Assembly (NCBI RefSeq): GCF_051846935.1
Contig: NZ_JBPYCS010000007.1
Coordinates: forward strand, 76,361 to 140,360
Source: JBPYCR01 sp051846935
Lineage (GTDB): Bacteria; Bacillota; Bacilli; Bacillales; Amphibacillaceae
Length of the DNA: 64,000 nt
Direction: 5' to 3'
Shown here: positions 24,123 through 32,057 of the stretch, piece by piece
How positions within the stretch are numbered: position 1 is the first letter of the stretch
Layout: each line of letters begins with the position of its first letter
The notes under the pieces: model-generated
The model's database searches: none
Told to the model about the DNA's origin: nothing
The model's input: only the letters and a program-made list of their open reading frames with translations
Made by a program: the position numbers and the translations under genes

Positions 24123-24303
24123 TTGAACAATTTTAAAAAACATAATCGCAAGTGAAGATTCAGAATAAAATAGTTCACTAAATGAAATTTATGAAATAAT
24201 AGAGGAAATTTATCGCAAGTACAAGTACAATAAATAATGAGTTATGCAATCCTGATGAATACATAAAAAAGTAAGACACAAATTAGAGTAGGAGTGATGA
24301 CGA

Positions 24304-24534
24304 TTGGACAAAAAAGACTATGTTGAAGTATGGGGCGACCATGTTAAAACAAGAGATTTACTGTTTTCCATGCTCTTATGTATTGTCTTCTCACTCGGTG
24401 GGTACTTAATTGCACCTGGTGAAGCACCACAGCCACTGATTTTTGGACTTATTGGTGGGGTTATCGGATTTATTTCAAGTAGTATAATTATAAAGCCGAA
24501 GCGGAACATCGTTAAAGAAAAGGGGGAGGAATAA
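24304..24534 (+). CDS. Small two-helix membrane protein, partner of the TctA-like permease
   Basis: 76 residues with two membrane segments (about 19-36 and 43-62) and a basic tail. The TTG start has TAGGAGTGA upstream, and the stop is 3 bases before the GTG of the permease gene. The size is smaller than TctB (about 150 residues, four helices), so it may be a reduced small subunit. No sequence family is recognised. The tight coupling says that the two act together. Confidence 0.65.
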   Translation: MDKKDYVEVWGDHVKTRDLLFSMLLCIVFSLGGYLIAPGEAPQPLIFGLIGGVIGFISSSIIIKPKRNIVKEKGEE

Positions 24535-24537
24535 TCT

Positions 24538-25890
24538 GTGGATACGATTATCATTATACAAGTAATAATAGCAAGCATCAGTGGTGCTGTATTGTATACA
24601 CTGATCGGAATTGCGCCGGGGACCGATGAAACTGCGGTGCTTGCACCAGTCACGATCGCACTTGCTTTATTAGGATTATCCCCTTATGTAATATTAGCGT
24701 TTTTCATTTCAGCGATTATCGCCAAAAAACTAACCGATTCTATCCCTGTAGCGGTTGCTGGAATTCCCGGCGGGGTCATGGCAGCCCCTATGGTTGAACA
24801 TGCGATGGTTTTAAAAGCACATGGTATGCCAGATGTTAGTATTAAAAAGATGACATCTGGGTCAGTCATTGGCACACTTGTATCAATTCCTGCAAGCTTG
24901 CTCATTGCATATATTATATTGCCGTATGCAGATAAAATAAGTGCGTATGCTGGTTTGATCTTTTTTTTCGGGGCGATCTTTCTTGCTTTAATGGCAAAGA
25001 ACAAAATTTTGGCATTATCGGTAATTATTCCGTTTGCATTGCTTATTCAAGGGTTACGCCATTTATACTGGGGACTTGAAGTTATTCCAGCAGATTCAAA
25101 CGTATTTGTTTCTTTTTTTCTAGGTATAACGATCGGTCCTATTGCGTTTACCTTATTTGAATTATTAAATAAAGAAACCCGAAAGAAGTTACCACAGCTC
25201 GGAAATAAGGAAATAACTTTTAAAACGTCAAAGACAGAAAAGGGATTTCCGAACCCGTTTAAAATATTGACAAAAGAAGAGGTATCTACCTCTGCGTTGG
25301 GGAGCTTTTTAGGTTCTGTTACCTTTTTCTTGTCTCCTGTAGGCATGACTGTATTTTTAGGTGAGTTTTTGACACGTCATATTAAAGACCCAGTTAAGCG
25401 AGCCTCTCGGGCAATTTCAACAATGGACGGATTAACGAATGCTTCCTATATATCAGGAACGCTCGTACCGTTAATTGCGATCGGTCTGCCGTTGTCACCT
25501 ATGGCGATTGGCCCAGCTGCTGGGTTATTTAACGCACCTCCAGTCTTTACACCTGAAAATAATATACACCACTTGTTATCAATGGGTGAAATTATGACGG
25601 TAACGATTATCGGTGCAATTATCGCACTATTAATTACTTTTTACATAACGATCAAATATGCAAGTAAAATTTGTTTGTTCGTGTTTAAATGGATTCCACA
25701 TGAAGCGCTTATCGGATTATTTGCAGGACTAGTCGTAATGCTCGCATTTATGGATGCTGGTTGGATTAACATTTTCGGAACCATTTTAATTGCGCTCGTT
25801 TCTGGTTTGCTCCATAAAAATGGCGTCAATTATGGTGTCTTATTTATGGTTCTATATGCTGCGCCTTGGTTGCTCGGTGTATTGACGTAA
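24538..25890 (+). CDS. TctA-like permease, candidate mevalonate transporter
   Basis: 450 residues and about eleven membrane segments. The first half has GIAPGTDETAVLAPVTIALALLGL and the second half ISTMDGLTNASYISGTLVPLIAIGLPLSPMAIGPAAGLF, which mirror the two Gly/Pro-rich half-repeats of tripartite tricarboxylate transporter large subunits (TctA), although overall it is divergent and no TctC binding protein is adjacent. Substrates of the family are carboxylates. Following mvaB and mvaA, mevalonate is the obvious candidate, by inference only. The start is GTG with AGGGGGAGGA upstream. The terminator at 26008 closes the unit. Confidence 0.75.
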   Translation: MDTIIIIQVIIASISGAVLYTLIGIAPGTDETAVLAPVTIALALLGLSPYVILAFFISAIIAKKLTDSIPVAVAGIPGGVMAAPMVEHAMVLKAHGMPDVSIKKMTSGSVIGTLVSIPASLLIAYIILPYADKISAYAGLIFFFGAIFLALMAKNKILALSVIIPFALLIQGLRHLYWGLEVIPADSNVFVSFFLGITIGPIAFTLFELLNKETRKKLPQLGNKEITFKTSKTEKGFPNPFKILTKEEVSTSALGSFLGSVTFFLSPVGMTVFLGEFLTRHIKDPVKRASRAISTMDGLTNASYISGTLVPLIAIGLPLSPMAIGPAAGLFNAPPVFTPENNIHHLLSMGEIMTVTIIGAIIALLITFYITIKYASKICLFVFKWIPHEALIGLFAGLVVMLAFMDAGWINIFGTILIALVSGLLHKNGVNYGVLFMVLYAAPWLLGVLT

Positions 25891-26007
25891 CAAAAAAGAG
25901 AACGGCAAGTGTGTTAATAACAGACAGTGTGGTTGACAGGAATTGTGTAATAACTTGAATGCTTTGCCAATCAATTAAAAAATAAAATATAAACAACCGT
26001 ATAATGT

Positions 26008-26040
26008 GCGATGGGCTTCCCATCGCTTTCTTATTGTTTA
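26008..26040 (+). terminator. Rho-independent terminator of the permease transcript
   Basis: GCGATGGG-CTT-CCCATCGC, a perfect 8-bp stem with a 3-nt loop (26008-26026), followed by TTTCTTATTGTTT. Confidence 0.85.
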
Positions 26041-26311
26041 AGAAATGCTACTGTTCGAATGGTTATTGTGTTTTAGAATGGTTTCATTTTTGTAGCGGGT
26101 ATATAAATAATACATCTGTTTGTAATATAATTTATATGGAAATTAACAATGGGGGCACATGTTAGGCTAGCGAATATTATTTGTGACACAGCATCATGCT
26201 GTAACGCCGTTGGTATCATTGAAAACGTATAAAAGTATGATAATTTAAGTATATATATGCGAAATACAGCTGTCTCTTAAGGGCTTCTGCATTTGTTCGA
26301 AAATGCGCATC

Positions 26312-26340
26312 TTGACGAAATTTAAGTGCTCATCTATGAT
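26312..26340 (+). promoter_or_regulatory. Promoter of the XRE-cupin regulator gene
   Basis: TTGACG (26312-26317), exactly 17 bases, then TATGAT (26335-26340); about 85 bases before the proposed start codon. Confidence 0.6.
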
Positions 26341-26425
26341 AAAAGCACCTCTACTCATGACGGTTGAGCAAATTATAATAAATAGTAAGTAATGCAGGAA
26401 TGGTTGGTGGAAGGAGGCAATTTTC

Positions 26426-26983
26426 ATTAATATCGATCACATTGGGAAAAAAGTAAAACAAGCGAGACTGCGAATGAAAAAAACACAGCAACAAATTGCA
26501 GACGAATGCGGTATCTCTAAAAGCTTGTTATCAAAAATAGAAAATGGACAAACGGCATCTGCGGTTGCAACATTATCAAAAATTAGTGAAGCGCTGGAAG
26601 TCTCTTTATCGTGGGTGCTTGATGACCACCCGGAAACAGACCTCGTATTGTTGTCTCAAGTAAATCGTATGCATCGTATGGGAGACGAGGGCATGGGTTA
26701 TTCGTATGAATTATTGGCGAGCCCAGACTATTCAAATGTAGAGCCGACAATTGTTCACGTAACACCAAAGGACGAAAATTTTCGCTACGAACCATACACG
26801 CATTCAGAGGAAGAGTTTATTTACATATTGGAAGGTTCTATTCATTTAATGTACGATGGGAAAAAGCATTTTATGGAAAAAGGAGATACGGCTTATTTTA
26901 AAGGCGAAAAGCCACATTTGTTTGTTCCTGTAGATAATAAAGGTGCGCAAGTTTTAACTATTTTTGTTGATAGTAATCTATAA
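26426..26983 (+). CDS. XRE-family regulator with cupin domain; probable ATT start codon
   Basis: An N-terminal XRE helix-turn-helix (TQQQIADECGISKSLLSKIENG) is joined to a C-terminal cupin (about 110-180, with EPYTHSEEEFIYILEG and GDTAYFKGEKPHLFVP), the usual layout of small-molecule-responsive repressors such as PuuR. The first ATG (26474) would remove helix 1 of the DNA-binding domain and has no ribosome site. Sixteen codons upstream an ATT at 26426 has AAGGAGG 8 bases before it and restores INIDHIGKKVKQARLR, a standard XRE N-terminus, so ATT is the likely start (185 residues). Location after the mvaA/permease genes suggests it controls that pathway. Confidence 0.82.
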   Translation: MNIDHIGKKVKQARLRMKKTQQQIADECGISKSLLSKIENGQTASAVATLSKISEALEVSLSWVLDDHPETDLVLLSQVNRMHRMGDEGMGYSYELLASPDYSNVEPTIVHVTPKDENFRYEPYTHSEEEFIYILEGSIHLMYDGKKHFMEKGDTAYFKGEKPHLFVPVDNKGAQVLTIFVDSNL

Positions 26984-27054
26984 GGTTACTTTCATCAAAT
27001 GGAACCATTATTACAAAAAGGCTAGAAAGTTTTTCTTGTGGCAGGAGGTCTTCT

Positions 27055-27123
27055 ATGAACCCACCACCTATTAACATGAGTAGTCCTAGTCAAGAGACGA
27101 TTCAATCGCTGCGTTGGCATTAG
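27055..27123 (+). other. 22-codon ORF with a strong ribosome site; probable truncated gene start
   Basis: AGGAGGT (27043-27049) precedes ATG at 27055, and the frame ends at TAG 27121-27123. The peptide (MNPPPINMSSPSQETIQSLR...) is unlike a known leader. It could be a short regulatory ORF or the stump of a deleted gene. Confidence 0.3.
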
Positions 27124-27383
27124 AGGCTTGGGTGCTTCCCAATGCTTGCTTGTTTCGTATTAGCAAAGCAGTGGATTGCACGGTCACTAATAAAACACTT
27201 GTCTTGGGTTACAAGTATGTGTAATAGCTTCGCTCACTGTCGCCAGTGACTCGGCGCATTTACACATACGTCCAATCCAATGGTTCCTCTCCTATTCACA
27301 CGCTTGCGTCGACCTTTTATTTTTTACAAACTACATTTCCATTTGAAAACGGATACAATTAGAAAAGATACGGAGAGATTTGC
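27124..27383. other. Intergenic region with a large interrupted dyad (27216-27268)
   Basis: TATGTGTAA (27216-27224) pairs with TTACACATA (27260-27268), and inside it TCACTG (27234-27239) pairs with CAGTGA (27244-27249) around TCGC. The result is a two-tier cruciform or hairpin of 53 bases without a T-run. Function unknown; it may be a repeat element. Nothing else was seen up to the amidohydrolase start. Confidence 0.45.
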
Positions 27384-28970
27384 ATGAAAACAATCTACAC
27401 GAATGGTACTTTTTATACATTTGACGCATCGAAGCCGATTGTAGAAGCAGTAGTTGTAGACAATGGCAGATTTATAGACGTAGGTACAGCGGATGAGATG
27501 CTGTTGCAATGGGGAAGAACAGAGAGTAAAGTGATAGATTTGGAAGGTAGAGCTGTGACTCCAGGGCTCGTAGATAGTCACCTCCATCTTTCCAAAGTCG
27601 CTATAAGTTTGTTAAATCTTGATTTATCAGGTGTCACTACTAAGAACGAAACGTTAGAAATGATTCGCGACTATGCAACAACTTTAAAAAAGGATGCCTG
27701 GCTTATTGGTAGAGGCTGGGATGAAAACATATATACGGACGGTACCTTACCTTCAATAGAAGAATTAGATCGCGTAGCACCGCATCATCCGTTATTTATT
27801 ACACGAGTGTGTGAGCATGCATCTTTAGTTAATTCAAAAGCATTGGAGAAGATCGGATATACTAAATCTATGACTGTTCCAGAAGGTGGAAAAATAGTTG
27901 TTGACGAACAAACAAAGCGACCAACCGGACTTTTACTGGAAACGGCGTCCGATCTTGTTACAGCGCAAATTCCTAATTATACATATGAAGAATTAAAGCA
28001 GGCGTTAAGAAAAGCGATGCAACTAGCACTTCAGAAAGGCATAACGAGTGTGCATACAAACGATCCTAAATATTTGGGGGGACTCGATCAAACATATCGC
28101 CTGTATGATGAGTTATTAAATCACGAAGAACTCGGGCTCCGCTGTAATTTATTAATCGATCATGAGTATTTACCGCAATTAAAAGAAAGTGGTATGTATG
28201 CAGGCTTCGGTAACGAAACATTACAAATAGGTGCAGTAAAAATATTTGCGGACGGTGCACTAGGCAGACGCACGGCATTTATGTCCGAGCCTTATGCAGA
28301 TGCACCGAATGAATATGGATCGCCAATGTTTGATCAAGAAATGCTGTATGAACACGTTCGAAGCGCACGTGCACTGGCGATGCCGGTTGCGGTACATGTT
28401 ATTGGAGATCAAGCACTTGAGAACACATTAGATGTGTTGGATGAATTTCCAGCAGCTGCGTATCGTGATCGACTTATTCATACGTCGGTAGTAAGAAAAG
28501 ATCTAATTAAGAGACTTGTTCATCCATCTCGAATTGCAGACATTCAGCCTCGCTTTCTAGTGAGCGATTTTCCTTGGGTTGAAGAAAGGCTTGGAAAAGA
28601 GCGGATCCAATGGGTGTATCCGTGGAAAACGTATATGCAATTAGGAGTACTTGCTGCTGGTGGGTCTGATGCTCCGATTGAACCGATTAATCCATTGCTA
28701 GGCATTCATGCAGCTGTGACCCGAAGGAAACCAGGGGAAGTATATAATGGATATAATCCTGAACAAAAGCTAACATTGGAGGAAGCATTTCGGCTTTTTA
28801 CTGTAATGGGCGCCTATCCAACGAATGAGGAACGAATAAAAGGCACCATTACAAGAGGTAAGCTGGCAGATATGACCGTTTATTCAACAAACCCATTTGC
28901 ACGTAATGAAATAGATGAGCTATTGAATATCGATGTAGATATGACAATAATTGGTGGTAAAATTAGATGA
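27384..28970 (+). CDS. Amidohydrolase family protein, YtcJ-like
   Basis: 528 residues of the amidohydrolase superfamily (amidohydrolase_3, as in YtcJ): metal motif VDSHLHL (about 68-74), a central KIFADGALGRRTA with the bridging lysine-type position, AVHVIGDQALE with a metal His, and AGGSDAPIEPINPLLGI with the final catalytic Asp. Members hydrolyse exocyclic amide or ester bonds of varied compounds; the substrate cannot be deduced. GGAGAGA is 8 bases before the ATG. It stands as a single gene between the mevalonate-type cluster and cidAB, so it may or may not belong to the former. Confidence 0.85.
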   Translation: MKTIYTNGTFYTFDASKPIVEAVVVDNGRFIDVGTADEMLLQWGRTESKVIDLEGRAVTPGLVDSHLHLSKVAISLLNLDLSGVTTKNETLEMIRDYATTLKKDAWLIGRGWDENIYTDGTLPSIEELDRVAPHHPLFITRVCEHASLVNSKALEKIGYTKSMTVPEGGKIVVDEQTKRPTGLLLETASDLVTAQIPNYTYEELKQALRKAMQLALQKGITSVHTNDPKYLGGLDQTYRLYDELLNHEELGLRCNLLIDHEYLPQLKESGMYAGFGNETLQIGAVKIFADGALGRRTAFMSEPYADAPNEYGSPMFDQEMLYEHVRSARALAMPVAVHVIGDQALENTLDVLDEFPAAAYRDRLIHTSVVRKDLIKRLVHPSRIADIQPRFLVSDFPWVEERLGKERIQWVYPWKTYMQLGVLAAGGSDAPIEPINPLLGIHAAVTRRKPGEVYNGYNPEQKLTLEEAFRLFTVMGAYPTNEERIKGTITRGKLADMTVYSTNPFARNEIDELLNIDVDMTIIGGKIR

Positions 28971-29235
28971 AAAGCAAGTAGTAATTATGAGTAAGTGTCG
29001 TTTTATGTCTGTTGTGTAAACGAAATTTCGACGCAAATTCCAAAGTGATTGGTACGCTACTAGAAGTACAATGTCTAATAATGTATCCACTCGATTGATG
29101 CGGAAACAAAGATTGCTGACAATATTATACGTTAAACAGCTATGGCCACAGAAGTCCGCTTTCCAATAGATTGAAAGACGGATACACGTCGTTCGCTACA
29201 ATTAGTGCACTCCGGCTTAGAAAGAAGGGGTATGT

Positions 29236-29607
29236 ATCGAAAGCATATTTAAAATAAGTATACACGTATGTTTATTTTATTTTATTTATTTACTAGGAAA
29301 TTGGATCCAGTTTACGTTTCATCTAGTTGTTCCAGGCAGCGTAATCGGAATGATCATCTTATTTCTTCTATTATTAACGAAAGGAATACGAGTAAGTTGG
29401 ATTCAAGAGGGTGCAACGTTTATGATGAACAATCTCGCTTTTTTCTTTATCCCAGCTACCGTAGGAATGATGAATTACTTCCATTTATTTAGCGGGAAAG
29501 GAATAATGTTGGTTATCATTGTGTTCATAAGTACAATTTTTGTTATGACAGCTTCTAGCTTATCAAGTCAATGGCTAGCTAAAGAGGAGCACCGATGGTT
29601 CACTTAA
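29236..29607 (+). CDS. CidA/LrgA-family holin-like protein; probable ATC start codon
   Basis: The frame gives a full CidA-type protein with four membrane segments (about 8-22, 27-48, 60-75, 85-105) and the family motif LVVPGSVIGMIILFLLLLTKGI followed by GATFMMNNLAFFFIPATVG. No ATG, GTG or TTG lies in frame early enough: the first ATG (29350) would delete the first helix and the PGSxIGM motif. ATC at 29236 is preceded 5 bases upstream by AAAGAAGGGG and gives a 123-residue protein of normal length beginning ESIFKISIHV. CidA proteins form oligomers in the membrane and affect lysis and overflow metabolism. The end overlaps the cidB-like gene by 13 bases. Confidence 0.75.
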   Translation: MESIFKISIHVCLFYFIYLLGNWIQFTFHLVVPGSVIGMIILFLLLLTKGIRVSWIQEGATFMMNNLAFFFIPATVGMMNYFHLFSGKGIMLVIIVFISTIFVMTASSLSSQWLAKEEHRWFT

Positions 29608-30296
29608 TTAGTGCAGCAGGCATCATTTTTGTTACAATTATTGTTTTTAATTTCGCAAATTGGCTGTATAAAAGGTATGCGCATCCGTTGCTATTACCTG
29701 TTGCTGTATCAACGTTTATACTTATTTTCCTATTATATATTTTTAATATGTCGTATGAGACGTACATGATTGGTGGGGAATGGATTAATCAATTGCTCGG
29801 TCCTGCTGTAGTATCGTTAGCGTATCCGCTATATATACAACGTCAAATATTAAAAAAATTAGCAATTCCTCTTTTGCTCGGATCTTTGATAGGCGCAATA
29901 GCTGGAGTCTCGTCTGGAATTTTGCTCGTAAAGTGGGCTGGATTTGAAGATGAAATTATTGTTTCGTTAACCCCGAAGTCGGTCACAACGCCTGTTGCAA
30001 TGGATATTGCCCATGCAGCTGGAGGGATTACAACGCTTGCAGCGGTGTTTGTTATGATAGCTGGTATTGGAGGTACAATGCTAAGCGCTTATATATTTCG
30101 TTTGTTTCGCATAGAGAGCAAAATTGGGCGGGGTGTAGGACTTGGAAGTGCATCTCACGCCATAGGGACTGCAAAGGCTATGGAAAGCAGTGAGCTAGAA
30201 GGCTCAATTAGCACAATAACGATGATCGTAAGTGCAGTCTACGTCTCAATTATTGCGCCATTATTCTTTGTTTTGTTTCGTTTGTATATTATATAG
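29595..30296 (+). CDS. CidB/LrgB-family membrane protein
   Basis: 233 residues with about seven membrane segments. Diagnostic LrgB/CidB motifs are LLGPAVVSLAYPLYIQRQ (about 67-84), LTPKSVTTPVAMDIAHAAGG (about 131-150) and GLGSASHAIGTAKAMESSELEGS (about 187-209). It is the partner of the CidA-like protein, with the two genes overlapping. CidB proteins are linked to murein hydrolase activity and to pyruvate/acetate-related transport in Firmicutes. No LytR/CidR regulator is adjacent. A bidirectional terminator follows. Confidence 0.92.
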   Translation: MVHLISAAGIIFVTIIVFNFANWLYKRYAHPLLLPVAVSTFILIFLLYIFNMSYETYMIGGEWINQLLGPAVVSLAYPLYIQRQILKKLAIPLLLGSLIGAIAGVSSGILLVKWAGFEDEIIVSLTPKSVTTPVAMDIAHAAGGITTLAAVFVMIAGIGGTMLSAYIFRLFRIESKIGRGVGLGSASHAIGTAKAMESSELEGSISTITMIVSAVYVSIIAPLFFVLFRLYII

Positions 30297-30351
30297 GAAG
30301 AAACTCGAAATTATTGCCGAAAATTGCTTATAAAATAGGTGGATTTACAAT

Positions 30352-30412
30352 AAAAATCGACAAAGCGCTCGACATCGATTCGACATCGAATTTGAACGCT
30401 TTGTCGAATTTT
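30352..30412. terminator. Bidirectional terminator between cidB and the DUF192 gene
   Basis: The long inverted repeat TCGACAAAGCG / CGCTTTGTCGA (30357-30367, 30397-30407) is flanked by an A-run on the left and a T-run on the right, so it works for both converging genes. The loop region itself contains TCGACATCGA twice (30369-30378 and 30380-30389). Confidence 0.85.
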
Positions 30413-30738
30413 TATATTACGATATAATCGCCCTTTCGTATTCCTTCTTTTGCAATCGTACCAGTAGGAAGTTCTAATACAGCATACGCATCTTTAACAG
30501 GAAAAATAACTTTCCAAGGTTTTAACGCACGCACTACTTTAACAACACGATTTGATCGATCGGTAAAAACAACATCAATTGGGAATCTCATAAAAAACAT
30601 ATGTATTGAGTTACAAGGAACGATATATAAACCTATTTTTGAAATCGGTTGCTTATAAAACATTAAGCCCTTCATTCGTTTCCAAGCGCTATCCGCATAG
30701 ATAATATTCAAAATAGCTTTTACATCATGCGCTTTCAA
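30412..30738 (-). CDS. DUF192-family protein
   Basis: 108 residues from the TTG at 30738, which has GGAGG 8 bases upstream; a GTG frame opening 15 bases earlier overlaps that ribosome site. Family hallmarks are RMKGLMFYKQ, CNSIHMFFMRFPIDVVF and the closing beta strands ELPTGTIAKEGIRKGDYIVI. DUF192 proteins are small beta-barrel proteins widespread in bacteria and archaea, function not known. In several Bacillaceae it sits beside Tad pilus genes, as here, where it is divergent from the flp operon. Confidence 0.85.
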   Translation of the reverse strand: MKAHDVKAILNIIYADSAWKRMKGLMFYKQPISKIGLYIVPCNSIHMFFMRFPIDVVFTDRSNRVVKVVRALKPWKVIFPVKDAYAVLELPTGTIAKEGIRKGDYIVI

Positions 30739-30839
30739 GAACAACACCTCCACATCTTTTGTTCATTATACAAAACAATTCATTCGATATAAAAAATGAA
30801 ATAGTACAAAATAACTAGAAAACAGGAGTAAATGGAAGA

Positions 30840-30873
30840 AAAACCTGATTTTTATTTAAAAAATGCCCAATTT
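30840..30873 (+). promoter_or_regulatory. Candidate ComK-type AT-boxes upstream of the Tad pilus operon
   Basis: AAAA-CCTGA-TTTT (30840-30852) is an exact AAAA-N5-TTTT ComK half-site. After 8 bases AAAT-GCCCA-ATTT (30861-30873) follows with one mismatch in each arm. Pairs of such boxes at 8-bp spacing are one of the known ComK layouts. TATAAT at 30903-30908 could be the -10. The AT-rich background makes this tentative. Confidence 0.35.
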
Positions 30874-30954
30874 TGAGATTTTTCAAAAAAGTATTTACGC
30901 TATATAATCCGTTTAAGTTCAGTATATCGAACGAACAAAAAGGGAGGAATTAAA

Positions 30955-31113
30955 ATGAATTTTGTAACGAATTTTTTTAAAGAGGAAGATGGACAGGCGA
31001 TGACGGAGTATGGGTTATTGATAGGTTTGATTTCGATTGCAGCCATTGCTGTCATAGCATTAATTGGACCTAAGCTAGTAGCCTTATTCCAAACTGTTGT
31101 AGATGCGCTTTAA
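30955..31113 (+). CDS. flp: Flp-type pilin, major subunit of the Tad pilus
   Basis: 52 residues, too short for most gene finders. The prepilin processing site is clear: EEDG then QAMTEYGLLIGL, with Glu at +5 and Tyr at +6 of the mature protein, the Flp signature. A single hydrophobic helix follows (about 20-40). The ATG has AAGGGAGGAAT upstream. It is the first gene of a nine-gene tad operon. A hairpin 9 bases after the stop would let the pilin be made in excess over the assembly proteins. Confidence 0.93.
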   Translation: MNFVTNFFKEEDGQAMTEYGLLIGLISIAAIAVIALIGPKLVALFQTVVDAL

Positions 31114-31122
31114 TTATTGCAT

Positions 31123-31140
31123 GCCCTGCCTTGGCAGGGC
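31123..31140 (+). terminator. Attenuating hairpin after flp
   Basis: GCCCTGCC-TT-GGCAGGGC, an 8-bp GC-rich stem followed by TTCTCTTC, which is only moderately T-rich. Partial termination here would give more pilin mRNA than assembly-gene mRNA. Confidence 0.65.
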
Positions 31141-31170
31141 TTCTCTTCACTTGGAAAGGAGATGAAAGCG

Positions 31171-31680
31171 ATGGTGAATGCGATAGTTATCATCATGCTT
31201 ATAATCTGCATCGTTACGGATTTGCGTGAACGTAAAATATTGAATGCTGTTACCTTACCTGCTAGTCTGCTTGCTTTTATATACCATGCTTTCACCGCAG
31301 GCTTAGACGGTTTTTTATTCAGTGGTAAAGGGTTTCTCGTTGGGTTTGCGCTGCTAATAATACCTTACGCCATGGGAGGAATCGGTGCTGGCGACGTGAA
31401 ATTGCTCGCTGCAATCGGTGCTTGGAAAGGAATGCTATTTGTTCTGTATGCTGGCCTATATGGCGCAGCGGTTGGTGGCATTATTGCTTTTATTATTTTG
31501 CTAAAAAGGAAACAGTTTCGCTTAACAATAAAATCAATTTTTCTTTCTTGTTTATTTTTGAAAAGCGCGAAAGGCTCGTTAACGATAACGAAGCGCGCAA
31601 CGCAACTAATATCGATACCGTATGCAATTCCAATTGCTATTGGTGCATTGTGTACGTACATATTGGAGATTTACATATGA
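31171..31680 (+). CDS. tadV: A24 prepilin peptidase (TadV/CpaA type)
   Basis: Removes the leader of the Flp prepilin. 169 residues with about five membrane segments and the two catalytic aspartates in VTDLRERKI (Asp17) and GIGAGDVKLL (Asp75, GxGD motif). It lacks the N-terminal methylase domain, as usual for the short TadV/CpaA class. The ATG chosen (31171) has AAGGAG about 9 bases upstream; the in-frame ATG at 31117 lies in the hairpin. It ends in an ATGA overlap with tadE. Confidence 0.9.
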   Translation: MVNAIVIIMLIICIVTDLRERKILNAVTLPASLLAFIYHAFTAGLDGFLFSGKGFLVGFALLIIPYAMGGIGAGDVKLLAAIGAWKGMLFVLYAGLYGAAVGGIIAFIILLKRKQFRLTIKSIFLSCLFLKSAKGSLTITKRATQLISIPYAIPIAIGALCTYILEIYI

Positions 31681-32057
31681 GATCTCAAAAAGGACAAGCA
31701 ATTGTAGAAACAGCACTTATATTACCAATATTGCTACTATTATTATTCGGTATTACAGATTTTGGTAGGGTATTTCATGCTTCTTTAACGTTAGATCATG
31801 CAGGTAGAGAAGGGGCACGGGCAGCAGCAATTGGGACAGAGGATCATGTCATTACGGGAAAAATAAGAGATGCTACGAGTAGCCTTAAAGAAGATAATGT
31901 CAGCATATCGATCGCACCTGCAGGAAAAGGTAATCGTGAAAGTGGAACAGATGTCACGATTACTCTTGTATATCCTATTGATTTTTTAACGCCAATTATC
32001 GGCCAATTTATCGGTTCGTTTAATCTGGAAAACAAAACGGTAATGAGGGTAGAATGA
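31677..32057 (+). CDS. tadE: TadE-like pseudopilin
   Basis: 126 residues with an N-terminal pseudopilin segment: GQAIVETALILPILLLLLFG, with Gln-Ala-x-Val-Glu as in TadE, followed by FGRVFHASLTLDHAGREGARAAA, the typical TadE motif. It is a minor pilin-like component of the Tad system, processed by TadV. The start ATG overlaps the tadV stop; the much longer frame upstream (from 31422) is antisense-free overlap with tadV and is rejected. The stop overlaps the next start (ATGA). Confidence 0.9.
   Translation: MRSQKGQAIVETALILPILLLLLFGITDFGRVFHASLTLDHAGREGARAAAIGTEDHVITGKIRDATSSLKEDNVSISIAPAGKGNRESGTDVTITLVYPIDFLTPIIGQFIGSFNLENKTVMRVE

Larger units (their letters stand above)
25891..26425. other. 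Regulatory spacer between the permease and the XRE-cupin gene
   Basis: It contains a terminator (26008-26040) and a promoter (26312-26340), listed separately. A TTTGTAATATA sequence at 26119-26129 repeats the 11 bases at the right half of the palindrome in the mvaB promoter (21351-21361), so a common regulator could bind both. No gene was found; short minus-strand frames here have no ribosome site. Confidence 0.4.

Noticed and set aside
29268..29492. ORF of 74 codons starting at ATG 29268
   Set aside because: It is in a different frame from the CidA-like protein, which spans the same bases with clear family motifs.
31422..31676. Long N-terminal extension of the TadE frame
   Set aside because: It overlaps the prepilin peptidase gene; the ATG at 31677 with an ATGA overlap and the pseudopilin N-terminus is the real start.
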